Notes under the pieces: model-generated
What the model was told of the DNA's origin: nothing
Seen by the model: only the letters and a program-made list of their open reading frames with translations
Databases searched by the model: none
From: Clostridia bacterium
GTDB taxonomy: Bacteria > Bacillota > Clostridia > TANB77 > UBA1234
NCBI GenBank assembly: GCA_017539905.1
Contig: JAFYBZ010000041.1
Coordinates: forward strand, 48,019-112,018
DNA length: 64,000 bases
Direction of reading: 5' to 3'
Made by a program: the position numbers and the translations under genes
In this document: in pieces, positions 16,961 through 25,826 of the stretch
Numbering within the stretch: position 1 is the stretch's first letter
Layout: each line of letters starts with the position of its first letter

Positions 16961-17467
16961 TCATTTATTTAGATTTTTTATATACTCTACTACTTCATCA
17001 TCACTCTCAACAAATCTTACTTCAATATTTTTATTTAACATTTTGGCTGCTAATATTGGAAACCAGTATTCACCAGAGATTTTATAGCTTGTAATTTTAG
17101 GATCACAAAAAATAACAATCCTTTTCTTTTTCATAGCACCATATAGTAGTTCTGTAATACTAGCAATTGCAGAATAGTTTCTTAAGTTTACTACGATTAA
17201 ATCGCATCTATCTATTTGTCCTAATTCTTCAATTACAACGTTTTCACAATCTGTTTTACCCGGATGCTCTTTTTCATAATAAAATCCACCAACGTATAAT
17301 ACATTGGGATTATCTTTAAGCTGAACTCCCTTAGAAGCATACACAGTCTTTTTTACATCACCAACAATTTTACTTCGAACATCATCCTTTAACATTTCAC
17401 ATACATTATCTTTATTAATAAGCTCGTGCCTCTTTTGGTATGTTCCTGAATAAAACATCTTGATCAT
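16961..17467 (-). CDS. Nucleoside 2-deoxyribosyltransferase-like protein
   Basis: A 168-residue alpha/beta protein with features of the nucleoside 2-deoxyribosyltransferase (PF05014-like) fold. It has an early YVGGFYY strand, a central CDLIVVNLRNYSAIASITELLYGA segment whose glutamate would be catalytic, and KKRIVIFCDP. Its start overlaps the end of pnuC by 53 bases; AAGG lies just upstream of the ATG, so the two are translationally coupled. Between a nicotinamide riboside transporter and NrtR, it may cleave or exchange the glycosidic bond of an imported pyridine nucleoside. That role is inference; the family also includes DNA-precursor salvage enzymes. Confidence 0.65.
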   Translation of the reverse strand: MIKMFYSGTYQKRHELINKDNVCEMLKDDVRSKIVGDVKKTVYASKGVQLKDNPNVLYVGGFYYEKEHPGKTDCENVVIEELGQIDRCDLIVVNLRNYSAIASITELLYGAMKKKRIVIFCDPKITSYKISGEYWFPILAAKMLNKNIEVRFVESDDEVVEYIKNLNK

Positions 17468-18023
17468 CTTTATCGCCTTCTTTCATAATCTTTCTCCAAT
17501 TGTAATATGAACCAACTGCCATAATAGTCCATACTATATTAAGTAAGAATAAATAGAATGCTTGATTTGGTAATATGTAATATTCAATAGCATAGAAGAT
17601 ATCATTTACGAACCAAATAATCCATGTTTCTAGCTTCTTCTTCATCATATAGTAAGTAGCAACTAGACTAGAAATTGTTGTAAATCCATCTAGCCATGGC
17701 AATGGATCATCAGTAGTAGCTAGTTGATTACCAACTAGGATAGTTCCAACTAAAATAATCATGAAATAGATAATTCTTTCTTTGGTAGTACACTTAGTAA
17801 TCTTGCTAGAATCATTATTAGTGTTCCAAAGAATAAATCCAACCACTCCCATTACTAAATAAATGCTATTATTAACTACGTCTCCATATAGATGATTCAT
17901 TGCAGAAAAAGCAATTAAAAAGAGCATCTGGAATATATAAAATATCCAGTTGCTCCTTTTATTTATCATTGCTAAATATCCTTGCATTAATCCTAAAATT
18001 GTAGCGTCCATCTCTAAATTCAT
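17415..18023 (-). CDS. pnuC: PnuC-type nicotinamide riboside transporter
   Basis: A roughly 202-residue membrane protein with about seven hydrophobic segments. It contains PnuC-family features such as the N-terminal SNWIFYIFQ region, LYGDVVNNSIYLVMGVVGF, and a late WIIWFVNDIFYAIEYY segment. PnuC facilitates uptake of nicotinamide riboside, which is trapped by phosphorylation. I choose the ATG at 18023, eight bases after GGGGG, over a GTG at 18029. It heads an operon with a deoxyribosyltransferase-like gene and nrtR and has a near-consensus promoter overlapped by a palindrome. Confidence 0.85.
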   Translation of the reverse strand: MNLEMDATILGLMQGYLAMINKRSNWIFYIFQMLFLIAFSAMNHLYGDVVNNSIYLVMGVVGFILWNTNNDSSKITKCTTKERIIYFMIILVGTILVGNQLATTDDPLPWLDGFTTISSLVATYYMMKKKLETWIIWFVNDIFYAIEYYILPNQAFYLFLLNIVWTIMAVGSYYNWRKIMKEGDKDDQDVLFRNIPKEARAY

Positions 18024-18040
18024 GAACACCGCCCCCTACA

Positions 18041-18075
18041 TATAGTATAATATACCATAAGTAGTTAAGTGTCAA
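18041..18075 (-). promoter_or_regulatory. pnuC promoter with candidate NrtR operator
   Basis: Minus-strand TTGACA (18075-18070), 17-base spacer, TATTAT (18052-18047). A 19-base palindrome, TATGGTATATTATACTATA at 18059-18041, covers the -10 box; eight of its nine pairs match. A repressor bound there would block RNA polymerase, and NrtR is encoded at the end of this operon. Confidence 0.65.
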
Positions 18076-18148
18076 TATTTATTATTGATCTTTTTCCATT
18101 TTTCCAATTTCCACCAGTCGCATCTTTTTGAAGGTCACTTCTTTACTA

Positions 18149-18613
18149 TTAATTTGGCTCTAAAACATTAGATGACTTAACCCATCCTAAAGCATTATCA
18201 ACTTTTACTTGAGTCCAATCATTATCATATCTTTGAGCTATAACTATTAAATCACCTTCAGTAGAACAAACAACATCCGATTCCTCAGTAGGTTCAGAAT
18301 ATACTTTTGAGCCTGATAATAACTTAGCACCTTCTATCAGCTTACTACTTGGATTATAATTATAATTTTCATTATAACTATCTTCACTTGATTCCATTTC
18401 ATTTTCTTCACTTGCATCTTCTGCATTCATCTCTGGTATAATTAACTCAATATCTTTCAAATCTGTACCATCTATCAATTCAGGCTCTGATGATGAAAGA
18501 CTATTAATTCTATTCATCATAATTATTCCACCAAACAAGCCCATAAAGGCACCAAAAAGAATAATCCCAGCCAAAACAATACCAATAATTATTAAGATAC
18601 TTTTTTTATTCAT
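18149..18613 (-). CDS. Membrane-anchored SH3-domain protein
   Basis: A 154-residue protein with an N-terminal transmembrane helix (residues 5-33, not obviously cleaved). An acidic, serine-rich linker spans about 40-90, and a C-terminal bacterial SH3 domain of about 60 residues has KVYSEPTEESDVV, then DNDWTQVKV and ALGWVKSSNV. Such SH3b domains often bind peptidoglycan or other wall polymers on the outer face. It sits just downstream of two SLH genes on the same strand and could be co-transcribed with the nearer one (25 bases apart). Confidence 0.8.
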   Translation of the reverse strand: MNKKSILIIIGIVLAGIILFGAFMGLFGGIIMMNRINSLSSSEPELIDGTDLKDIELIIPEMNAEDASEENEMESSEDSYNENYNYNPSSKLIEGAKLLSGSKVYSEPTEESDVVCSTEGDLIVIAQRYDNDWTQVKVDNALGWVKSSNVLEPN

Positions 18614-18638
18614 TTCAAACTCCTTTTATAATAAATTC

Positions 18639-19676
18639 CTATTTCATATTCTTAACCATTCTAACAGCAATTATAATTGCTTGTTCTCTTGTCGCGTTTC
18701 CTTTTGGATTAAATGTATTTTCTCCAACACCTTTTATTATCTCTTTTGAAGACATATAGTAAACAGGTTCAACTGCATAAGAAGAAATTTTTTCATGATC
18801 ATTAAATTTTTCTTTTGGTCCATCTATTGTTGTCTCAGTTCCAATTTTATTTAAAACTCTTGCCATCATAGTTGCCATTTGCTCACGAGTAATTAAAGCT
18901 TTTGGTGAAAATTCTGTATCGCTAGTACCTTTTGTAATTCCTAATTTGTATGCCGTAAGAACGTCTTCATCTTCTGTATCTTTAAAAGGATTAGGATCTG
19001 TGCCTGGAAATGCCATTTCACCAGTTAATGCTTCATATGCTTTAACAGAAACTGCAGCAAATTCTGCTCTTGTGATTGGTTGTGTAAGGTCAGCTACTTT
19101 TAAAATATCTGGAATCAACTCTAATTCTTTGGCTTCATTTAATTCGCTTCTTGCCCACTCAGACGCTTTAAAATCTAATTTTTCATTTAGTACTATTTCA
19201 TCTGAAGGATCACTAATACGTTCTATTCCAGTAGCTGTAGCTCCAGTATACATTGCTCTTGCTTTAACTTGTGAATCAACATGTAATTCAGATAAATAAC
19301 CAGTTTCAAATATTCCGTTCCAATTATCTTCATCTTGATCATAATTTGGAGAATGATTCAATCCACTATCTTCCCAGTCTTTACCATCAATTGAATATTG
19401 AAGTAAGATTCCACCAATATATCCTTGTTGATTATCATGCTCTTCGTAATAATATATTGCATCCCTAACATTGTCTGGGGTTTTAACTGTCACTTCAAGC
19501 CAAACGTTATTTTCGCCATCATTATGAATTTCCAATTTTGAAATAATTGGTGCCGTTCTTAAGTCCGCATCACTTGGAGCCTTAAATAACTTGTCTGGTA
19601 TAATAAGATCCGCAAACACAACCGAAGTAAAACTCATTATACAAATTACAATTAAACCAAATAAAATCTTTTTCAT
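18639..19676 (-). CDS. SLH-domain surface protein (345 aa), tandem paralog
   Basis: A signal peptide (cleavage after VVFA, about residue 22) leads to a 150-residue beta-rich domain (LQYSIDGKDWEDSG is typical of it). Three SLH repeats follow from about residue 178: PITRAEFAAVSVKAY, then LGITKGTSDTEFSPKALITREQM, then EIIKGVGENTFNPKGNATREQA. The C-terminus ends right after the third repeat. The gene upstream encodes a close paralog with the same layout, so this is a tandem duplication. It is expected to bind the secondary cell-wall polymer. The N-terminal domain is the variable, functional part, and its role is unknown. Confidence 0.85.
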   Translation of the reverse strand: MKKILFGLIVICIMSFTSVVFADLIIPDKLFKAPSDADLRTAPIISKLEIHNDGENNVWLEVTVKTPDNVRDAIYYYEEHDNQQGYIGGILLQYSIDGKDWEDSGLNHSPNYDQDEDNWNGIFETGYLSELHVDSQVKARAMYTGATATGIERISDPSDEIVLNEKLDFKASEWARSELNEAKELELIPDILKVADLTQPITRAEFAAVSVKAYEALTGEMAFPGTDPNPFKDTEDEDVLTAYKLGITKGTSDTEFSPKALITREQMATMMARVLNKIGTETTIDGPKEKFNDHEKISSYAVEPVYYMSSKEIIKGVGENTFNPKGNATREQAIIIAVRMVKNMK

Positions 19677-19740
19677 AATATTACTCCTCTCATTTTAAAC
19701 TTAAACCTCATTCTTAGATTATCAAAAAATGTTTCTGATT

Positions 19741-20823
19741 TCAATTCATTTCACTACCAACCATTCTAACCGCAATTATAATCGCTTGTTCTCTTGTTGC
19801 ATTTCCTTTTGGATTAAACGTGTTATCCCCAACACCTTTAATTATCTCTTTTGAAGACATATAGTAAACCGGTTCAATTGCATAAGATGAAACACTTTCA
19901 TGATCATTGAATTTAGCTGACATACCAATTGCACCTATTGTTGTGTCAATTCCAATTTTATTTAATACTCTTGTCATCATAGCTGCCATTTGCTCACGAG
20001 TAATAAGAGCATTTGGAGAAAATTCCGTTTCACTAGTTCCCTTTGTAATTCCTAACCCATATGCCCACAAAACTTCAATACTATTTGTGTCTGAAAAAGG
20101 ATTCTTTGGAACCTCTAAATCAAAATTTGATTTACCTGTTATTCTTTTATAAGCATTTACAGATATTGCCGCGAACTCTTCTCTTGTTACATCTTTTGTT
20201 AAATCTGCTTTCTTTAATGTATCTGGAATCAATTCCAACAATTCCGCTTTTGACATTTCTTCTGTCGCCCATCCATGTATTTGATAGTCATACTCTTTTT
20301 CTGAAGTTTTATCATCATAGTGTGTATCTAATAATGCTTCATTAGACCAGTCACTATATACAATACCTTCATTAGGGATAGACCAGCGATATTTAATTCT
20401 AGCTTTAATCTGAGAATCTGCACTAAGATTTTCAATACTATTTGTTTTGTATAATCCTTCTAATCTATCGGTTGTTCCTTCATCAGGGAAAAAGTCTACT
20501 TCTTTCCAATCGCTACCATCTATAGATATATTTAATACTAAACCATCAAGCTTTCCTAATTCACCATCTACTGCTTCCATAGAAAAAGCGGTACTTCTAA
20601 CTTCTTTTGGTGAACTAACATTCATCTGTAACCATGATGAACCTGCTTCATCATTTTTCAAAACTAATTGTGATAATTCTGGTGATGTCTTTAAGTCTAA
20701 GCCATTTGACGACTGATTATTAATTCCACGAGCATCATCTACCGGAAAAATAACATCTGCAAATGCCATTGACATTAAAACCATTGCGCAAATTAAAGCA
20801 AAACTAACCAATAACTTTTTCAT
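19741..20823 (-). CDS. SLH-domain surface protein (360 aa), tandem paralog
   Basis: It has the same architecture as the gene at 18639-19676: a signal peptide ending in MAFA, an N-terminal beta-rich domain (NISIDGSDWKEVDFF) and three SLH repeats. The two proteins agree closely in the second and third repeats (KGTSETEFSPNALITREQM, KGVGDNTFNPKGNATREQA) and less in the N-terminal domain. That suggests duplication followed by divergence of the exposed part. It has its own GGAGAG site and a 64-base gap to the next gene. Confidence 0.85.
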   Translation of the reverse strand: MKKLLVSFALICAMVLMSMAFADVIFPVDDARGINNQSSNGLDLKTSPELSQLVLKNDEAGSSWLQMNVSSPKEVRSTAFSMEAVDGELGKLDGLVLNISIDGSDWKEVDFFPDEGTTDRLEGLYKTNSIENLSADSQIKARIKYRWSIPNEGIVYSDWSNEALLDTHYDDKTSEKEYDYQIHGWATEEMSKAELLELIPDTLKKADLTKDVTREEFAAISVNAYKRITGKSNFDLEVPKNPFSDTNSIEVLWAYGLGITKGTSETEFSPNALITREQMAAMMTRVLNKIGIDTTIGAIGMSAKFNDHESVSSYAIEPVYYMSSKEIIKGVGDNTFNPKGNATREQAIIIAVRMVGSEMN

Positions 20824-20871
20824 TACACTCTCTCCTTCATAAAAAATCTAAATTTAAAACTCAGTTTATTA

Positions 20872-21297
20872 TTAAATTGTTCCTTTCTCTCCTAAATCTT
20901 CTGAGAATCTCAACAAGTATCCATCGGGATCTTGAATTAAGAATTCTTTATTGCCTAACAATTTTTCATCTTGTCTATACCAATTTTCTTCAATATCAAA
21001 GGCAATTTTGTATCCACAATTTTTTAAACTATTATATATCGTTTCAACATTATCAACTTCAATTTGAAAATTGACGCCATTTCCAAATGGATATTCAAGT
21101 GGTGCTAATTCCCATTTATCATTTTTTGTTTTTTCCTGCAACATAAACTGAGCTTCGCCAAGCGATATAAAAGCAAATTTATTTTCTGGCCTTTCATATT
21201 CAATCTTAAACCCAGCACATTTATAAAAATCTAAACTTTCTTCAAGATTACTTACCGATAACTCAGGTATTAATCTATTAAAATACATAATAATCAT
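20872..21297 (-). CDS. VOC-family (glyoxalase/bleomycin-resistance-like) protein
   Basis: This is a VOC-fold protein of about 141 residues. The N-terminal strand PELSVSNLEESLDFYKCAGF, the QFMLQEK segment and a C-terminal FLIQDPDGYLLRF are typical of glyoxalase/dioxygenase superfamily members. The metal-binding residues are not clearly all present, so the reaction is unknown. The frame can be read further upstream, but domain homology begins near the closely spaced ATGs at 21297 and 21288. It is divergent from tsaE. Confidence 0.75.
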   Translation of the reverse strand: MIIMYFNRLIPELSVSNLEESLDFYKCAGFKIEYERPENKFAFISLGEAQFMLQEKTKNDKWELAPLEYPFGNGVNFQIEVDNVETIYNSLKNCGYKIAFDIEENWYRQDEKLLGNKEFLIQDPDGYLLRFSEDLGEKGTI

Positions 21298-21432
21298 CTC
21301 ATTTTCTAAATATTCATATACAATGCTATCAAAACAGGTTATTTTTTTCAATAATTTAGAGCCTGTAATTGCTATTTTTTGTTTATTTTTTGCCATTTTT
21401 GTGATAAAATACACGAGCAAAGGAGAATTAAC

Positions 21433-21891
21433 ATGAATTCTTATATTTCTAACTCAATACAAGAGACTAAAGAACTTGGCAAGCAAATTGCTAGCAAATT
21501 TAATAAAGGTGATGTTGTTGTTTTAAATGGAGATTTAGGTGCAGGAAAAACAGCTTTTGTTGCTGGGGTGGCTAGCTACTGGAACAAAGAAAACGAAGTA
21601 TCATCTCCAACTTTTACAATCATTAACGAAATCGTACTAAACGATGATTTATCTTTGTTTCACTTCGATGTATATCGTCTTGAAGATGAAGATGAGTTTT
21701 ATGCAATTGGCGGTGAAGAATACTTTGATAAAGGTATTACCCTTATGGAATGGGGTAACACTATCAAGTCAGCACTACCAAAAGAGTATTTGGAAATCAA
21801 GATTGATAAAGATTCAAATAATGAAAATATTAGAATTTTTAACTTTATTCCTCATGGTAAACATTATGAAGAATTAATTGAAAGGATATAA
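21433..21891 (+). CDS. tsaE: tRNA threonylcarbamoyladenosine biosynthesis ATPase TsaE
   Basis: TsaE drives the TsaB-TsaD complex that makes t6A37 on ANN-decoding tRNAs. The 152-residue protein has the P-loop NGDLGAGKTAFV (about residues 38-49), SSPTFTIINEI and the FHFDVYRLED motif, all diagnostic. The start at 21433 follows AAAGGAG at a good distance; an earlier in-frame ATG is unsupported. It is the first gene of tsaE-tsaB-rimI. tsaD is not in the window. Confidence 0.96.
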   Translation: MNSYISNSIQETKELGKQIASKFNKGDVVVLNGDLGAGKTAFVAGVASYWNKENEVSSPTFTIINEIVLNDDLSLFHFDVYRLEDEDEFYAIGGEEYFDKGITLMEWGNTIKSALPKEYLEIKIDKDSNNENIRIFNFIPHGKHYEELIERI

Positions 21892-21892
21892 C

Positions 21893-22534
21893 ATGAAAAT
21901 ACTTGCAATTGGAACTTCTGGTAAAAATTGTACTGTTGCAATTTCAGAAGATAAGATCTTAATAAAAGAAATAAATATTACAGATGGTTTAACTCATTCT
22001 GAAACATTAATGCCTGCAATAGATAGAATACTTAAAGAAACAAATATTGAATTGCAAGACATAGATGCTTATGCAGTTTCAATAGGTCCTGGTTCTTTTA
22101 CCGGAATTAGAATTGGAGTTGCCACTATTAAAGGACTTTGTTTAGGTGTAGATAAACCAGTATTAGCGGTTCCAAGCCTATTAGGTCTTGCATATAATAA
22201 AAAAGAATTTGATGGTTATATAGTTTCATGCATAGATGCGCGTAATGATAATGTTTATGCAGGCATTTATAAAAATGAGAATGGCATTTTAAAGCAAGTA
22301 GGAGATTATATTTCAGATAATATTGAAGTATTAAAAGAAAGAATATCTTCCCTTGATAAAGCCTATATAATGATTAATGATACTGACACATATGAATATG
22401 CATCAAAAATCGCCGAAGCAGGATATGATTTATATTCTCAAGGTATCATAACCGATGGCGTACATGTGTCTCCTCTATATTTAAAGAAATCACAGGCAGA
22501 AAGAGAATTAGAAGAAAAAAATGATAACAATTGA
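21893..22534 (+). CDS. tsaB: tRNA threonylcarbamoyladenosine biosynthesis protein TsaB
   Basis: An ASKHA-fold partner of TsaD. The 213-residue product starts MKILAIGTSGKNCTVAI and contains SIGPGSFTGIRIGVATIKGL, the TsaB hallmark, and CIDARNDNVYAG. The ATG at 21893 follows an AAAGGA site and lies one base past the tsaE stop, so the genes are coupled. The C-terminal third is shorter and more variable, as usual for TsaB. Confidence 0.96.
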   Translation: MKILAIGTSGKNCTVAISEDKILIKEINITDGLTHSETLMPAIDRILKETNIELQDIDAYAVSIGPGSFTGIRIGVATIKGLCLGVDKPVLAVPSLLGLAYNKKEFDGYIVSCIDARNDNVYAGIYKNENGILKQVGDYISDNIEVLKERISSLDKAYIMINDTDTYEYASKIAEAGYDLYSQGIITDGVHVSPLYLKKSQAERELEEKNDNN

Positions 22535-22961
22535 AAAAATGAAAAAGGATTACATAGATGATGTATTTGAAATAGATAAAGCATCTGTTCCAATACCATG
22601 GTCTAAGAATTCAATTGAAGAAGAAATGAATAATATGCTTTCTAAATTTATCGTTGCAAAGGACGGCGACAAAGTAATTGGGTTTGCAATGTGCTGGTTT
22701 ATTATGGATGAATGCCATATTGGAAACATTGCAGTCTTGCCAGAATATAGAAATCAAGGAATTGCAACGATGATGCTTAACAACCTTTTAGAAGACTGCA
22801 AAGAACACGGAACAAACAATTTGCTATTAGAGGTTCGTGTTTCAAATGTACCCGCTCAAAACTTGTACAAAAAACTTGGCTTTGAAGAATTAGTTGTACG
22901 TAAACACTATTATAAAAACCCTGATGGATCTTATGAAGATGCAATAATAATGACTAAATAA
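22521..22961 (+). CDS. rimI: Ribosomal-protein-alanine N-acetyltransferase RimI
   Basis: A GNAT acetyltransferase of 146 residues. The acetyl-CoA-binding segment is VLPEYRNQGIATMMLNNLL, preceded by CHIGNIAV and followed by LEVRVSNVPAQNLYKKLGF and the conserved RKHYYKNPDGSYEDAIIM. It should acetylate the N-terminus of ribosomal protein S18. It overlaps the end of tsaB by 14 bases, the common tsaB-rimI arrangement. Confidence 0.92.
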   Translation: MITIEKMKKDYIDDVFEIDKASVPIPWSKNSIEEEMNNMLSKFIVAKDGDKVIGFAMCWFIMDECHIGNIAVLPEYRNQGIATMMLNNLLEDCKEHGTNNLLLEVRVSNVPAQNLYKKLGFEELVVRKHYYKNPDGSYEDAIIMTK

Positions 22962-22986
22962 TGGCGACAATCAGTCGCCATTTTTT
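22961..22986 (+). terminator. Intrinsic terminator of the tsaE operon
   Basis: ATGGCGAC/GTCGCCAT stem with a five-base loop followed by six T. Confidence 0.9.
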
Positions 22987-23106
22987 ATTTATTAAGTTTT
23001 GGTTAAAATATTGTAAAATAGTCATAATTTATGATATATTTTTTATGGGATTTTATGCCCAAAATGCAGTACAAAAGATTTTTTAATTTACGAAGGAGAA
23101 ATAATA

Positions 23107-25488
23107 ATGGCACGTACTAGAGAATTAAGTTATACACAACTTAAAAAAGAATGTGACCCAACTATATTTAAATTCAAAACGACTAAAGAAGTTGCACCAT
23201 TTACTGGTATTATAGGTCAAGCTCGTGGAATGAAGGCTTTCGAATTTGGTGTAAATGTTGATGTTAAAGGCTACAACATTTATATCGAAGGTTCTACAGG
23301 TATTGGCAAAACTATCTATGCTAAAAGATATTTAGCTGATTTTGCCAAAACTAGACCAACTCCAGATGACTGGTGCTATATTTATAACTTCGAAAACCCT
23401 AACGAGCCAAAGGCTGTTTCACTTCCTGCAGGTCAAGGTAGAGAATTCGAAAGAGAAATGATAGATTTTATAGCAGCAGTTCAAAGAGAAGTTAAAGCTG
23501 CTTTTAATAACCAAGAATTTGAGAAAGAAAAAGAAGCTATTAAGAAAGACTTGGAAGAAAAGAAAATCAAACTCATAGAGAAACTAAACAAAGATGCTGC
23601 AAAGCTTGGTTTCCAAATCAAAAATGCTGACACTATTTACTTCCTTCCAATGATAAATGGCAAAGTTCTTTCTGAAAACGAATTTAATAGCCTAGATAAA
23701 CCAACTAAAGATCAATTCGAATTAAACTCTATTGAAATTCAAAAAGAAACAATAGAGATTATGAAGAAGATTAAAGAGATTGAGCAAAAGGCTGCAGAAA
23801 AAATTGGTTCATGGCAAAACAATATTGCAATGTTTGCCGTATCAATGAGAATCAATGAATTAAAGAATAAGTATAAAAAGATTCCTTGCATTGTAGAATT
23901 CTTAAAAAGTGTTCAACAAGATGTATTAGAAAATATTGATGCTTTCGCTACTGATGGTGCAATTAATCCAAATGCTCCTCAAAATCCTATGATGCAAAGA
24001 CAAAAGCCATGGGATAAATACAAGATTAACTTGATTGTAGACAATGCAGAATTACAAGGTGCTCCTGTAATTTCAGACTCTAACCCTTCATTCTACAATT
24101 TATTTGGAAAGTTAGAATATGAGAATCAATTTGGTATGATGCACACAGACCATACACTTATTAAACCAGGTCTTGTTCACAAAGCCAATGGTGGTTATTT
24201 AATATTACAAATTAGAGACTTACTTACAAATCCTATTATTTGGGATTCATTTAAGAAAGTACTTCGTACTAAGAAGGCATATGTTGATACGTTAAAAGAT
24301 TATCAAATGCAAGCTGTTGCACTTGCTGGTTTAAAACCAGAGCCTATTCCAGTTAAGATGAAAGTAATCTTAGTTGGTAACGAAATGGTATATCAACAAT
24401 TATTAAATGCTGATGAAGATTTTAGAAAACTATTTAAAGTTAAAGTTGAATTTGAAGATAGTACAAATCGTACAGATAGCAATATGAATGCAATTGCTTC
24501 ATACATTCATAGTTTCTGCGAATATGAAAAGCTTCCTCACTTTAATCCAGGAGCTGTAAGTAAAGTAATTGAGTATTGTTCAAGACAAGTTGAAAATCAA
24601 AATAAGATTTCAACACAACTTTCAGATATTTGTGAATTACTTTCAGAAAGCTGCACATGGGCAAAGATGGATGGAGCTAAAGTAGTCACAAGTGACTATG
24701 TTAAAAAAGCAATTAATCAAAGAATTGAAAGAGTTAATAAATATGATCAAAACTTGGTAGATATGATTCAAAACGGTACTATTATGATTGATACCGAAGG
24801 CGAAAAAGTTGGTCAAATTAATGGACTTTCAATTATGAAGATTGGTGATTTCTGCTTTGGTAAGCCTGCTAAAATTACAGCTAATACTTATGTTGGTAAA
24901 ACAGGTATTGTTAATATCGAAAGAGAAGTTTCAATGTCAGGTACATCGCACTCAAAAGGTGTTATGATTTTATCTGCATACATCGGAGAAAAATTTGCAC
25001 AAAAATCTTCACTTACTCTTGCCGCTTCATTATGCTTTGAGCAATTATATAATGGTGTAGATGGTGATAGTGCTTCTTCTACTGAATTATATGCTCTTCT
25101 ATCTTCTCTATCTGAACTACCTATTAAACAAAATATTTCTGTTACAGGTTCAGTTAACCAAAAAGGTGAAATACAACCAATCGGTGGTGTTACAGATAAG
25201 ATTGAAGGATTCTATCACATTTGTAAATTGAGAGGATTAACAGGCGATCAAGGTGTTATGATCCCATATCAAAACATCAAGAACTTAAATCTTAATGATG
25301 AAGTTATTCAAGCAGTTAAAGATGGTAATTTCCATATCTATCCTGTTAAAACAATTGATGAAGGAATCGAAATTTTAACTGGAGTACCTGCTGGAAGATT
25401 AAATAAAGATGGTAAATATACAATGGGAAGTGTAAATTACCTAGTAAATGAAAAGCTTAGAAAATACTCAGAATGTGAAAAAGGTTAA
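23107..25488 (+). CDS. Lon-family ATP-dependent protease (AAA plus S16 domain)
   Basis: A 793-residue cytoplasmic AAA+ protease of the LonB/LonC-like type, lacking the large N-domain of classical Lon. The Walker A motif is GSTGIGKT at residues 62-69. A charged helical insertion spans roughly 125-235, and the AAA core resumes around residue 300. The C-terminal S16 protease domain holds the catalytic serine in DGDSASS (about 655) and the catalytic lysine in TDKIEGF about 45 residues later, so it looks active. It has a GAAGGAG site, stands alone between two terminators, and likely has its own promoter around 23011-23040 (TTGTAA, 18 bases, TATATT). Its role in protein quality control is inferred. 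Confidence 0.88.
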   Translation: MARTRELSYTQLKKECDPTIFKFKTTKEVAPFTGIIGQARGMKAFEFGVNVDVKGYNIYIEGSTGIGKTIYAKRYLADFAKTRPTPDDWCYIYNFENPNEPKAVSLPAGQGREFEREMIDFIAAVQREVKAAFNNQEFEKEKEAIKKDLEEKKIKLIEKLNKDAAKLGFQIKNADTIYFLPMINGKVLSENEFNSLDKPTKDQFELNSIEIQKETIEIMKKIKEIEQKAAEKIGSWQNNIAMFAVSMRINELKNKYKKIPCIVEFLKSVQQDVLENIDAFATDGAINPNAPQNPMMQRQKPWDKYKINLIVDNAELQGAPVISDSNPSFYNLFGKLEYENQFGMMHTDHTLIKPGLVHKANGGYLILQIRDLLTNPIIWDSFKKVLRTKKAYVDTLKDYQMQAVALAGLKPEPIPVKMKVILVGNEMVYQQLLNADEDFRKLFKVKVEFEDSTNRTDSNMNAIASYIHSFCEYEKLPHFNPGAVSKVIEYCSRQVENQNKISTQLSDICELLSESCTWAKMDGAKVVTSDYVKKAINQRIERVNKYDQNLVDMIQNGTIMIDTEGEKVGQINGLSIMKIGDFCFGKPAKITANTYVGKTGIVNIEREVSMSGTSHSKGVMILSAYIGEKFAQKSSLTLAASLCFEQLYNGVDGDSASSTELYALLSSLSELPIKQNISVTGSVNQKGEIQPIGGVTDKIEGFYHICKLRGLTGDQGVMIPYQNIKNLNLNDEVIQAVKDGNFHIYPVKTIDEGIEILTGVPAGRLNKDGKYTMGSVNYLVNEKLRKYSECEKG

Positions 25489-25492
25489 ATTT

Positions 25493-25524
25493 AAAAATAG
25501 CTGTACTAAAGTACAGCTATTTTT
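25493..25524 (+). terminator. Intrinsic terminator of the Lon-family gene
   Basis: A 14-bp perfect stem (25493-25506 with 25511-25524) with a four-base loop and a terminal T-run. Confidence 0.9.
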
Positions 25525-25528
25525 TGAC

Positions 25529-25567
25529 AAAAAAGGCACCCCACGTTAGATGCCTTTGTGGGGTGTC
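25529..25567 (-). terminator. Intrinsic terminator of the 52-aa membrane protein gene
   Basis: GACACCCCAC at 25567-25558 pairs with GTGGGGTGCC at 25544-25535 (one mismatch), followed on the minus strand by six T. Its presence supports a real minus-strand gene here. Confidence 0.8.
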
Positions 25568-25578
25568 GAAAGGAATGG

Positions 25579-25737
25579 TTACGCTCCTACGCCAAAAAAA
25601 TTAGCGATGAGTTGTACTGGAAGAAGCGCAGCAATAATGAATAATCCCAAAAGAAAAAAAGCTGCTACTCCCAATAACAGATCCTCCAAAAGGGTAGTGC
25701 TATTTGCATTTAAATTATTTGTACCCTCTTTAAGCAT
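25579..25737 (-). CDS. Small hydrophobic membrane protein (52 aa)
   Basis: This is a short minus-strand frame from ATG 25737 to TAA 25579. An AAAGGAG site lies eight bases upstream of the ATG and a strong terminator lies just past the stop. The product has a polar N-terminus (MLKEGTNNLNANSTT). One long hydrophobic stretch follows (about residues 19-46, LLLGVAAFFLLGLFIIAALL), and the C-terminus is glycine-ending. It has the size and shape of a single-span membrane peptide. I recognise no family; a regulatory small membrane protein or a toxin-like peptide are both possible. Confidence 0.65.
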   Translation of the reverse strand: MLKEGTNNLNANSTTLLEDLLLGVAAFFLLGLFIIAALLPVQLIANFFGVGA

Positions 25738-25826
25738 ACAAGTTTCTCCTTTCTTTTATATTTGTATAACCAACTTATATTATACTACATTTTTTAAGGA
25801 AAATCAACTTATGTAAACGCGATGTT

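Noticed and set aside
25550..25816. Plus-strand 88-codon frame
   Set aside because: It is antisense to the 52-residue membrane protein gene, which has a proper ribosome binding site and terminator.
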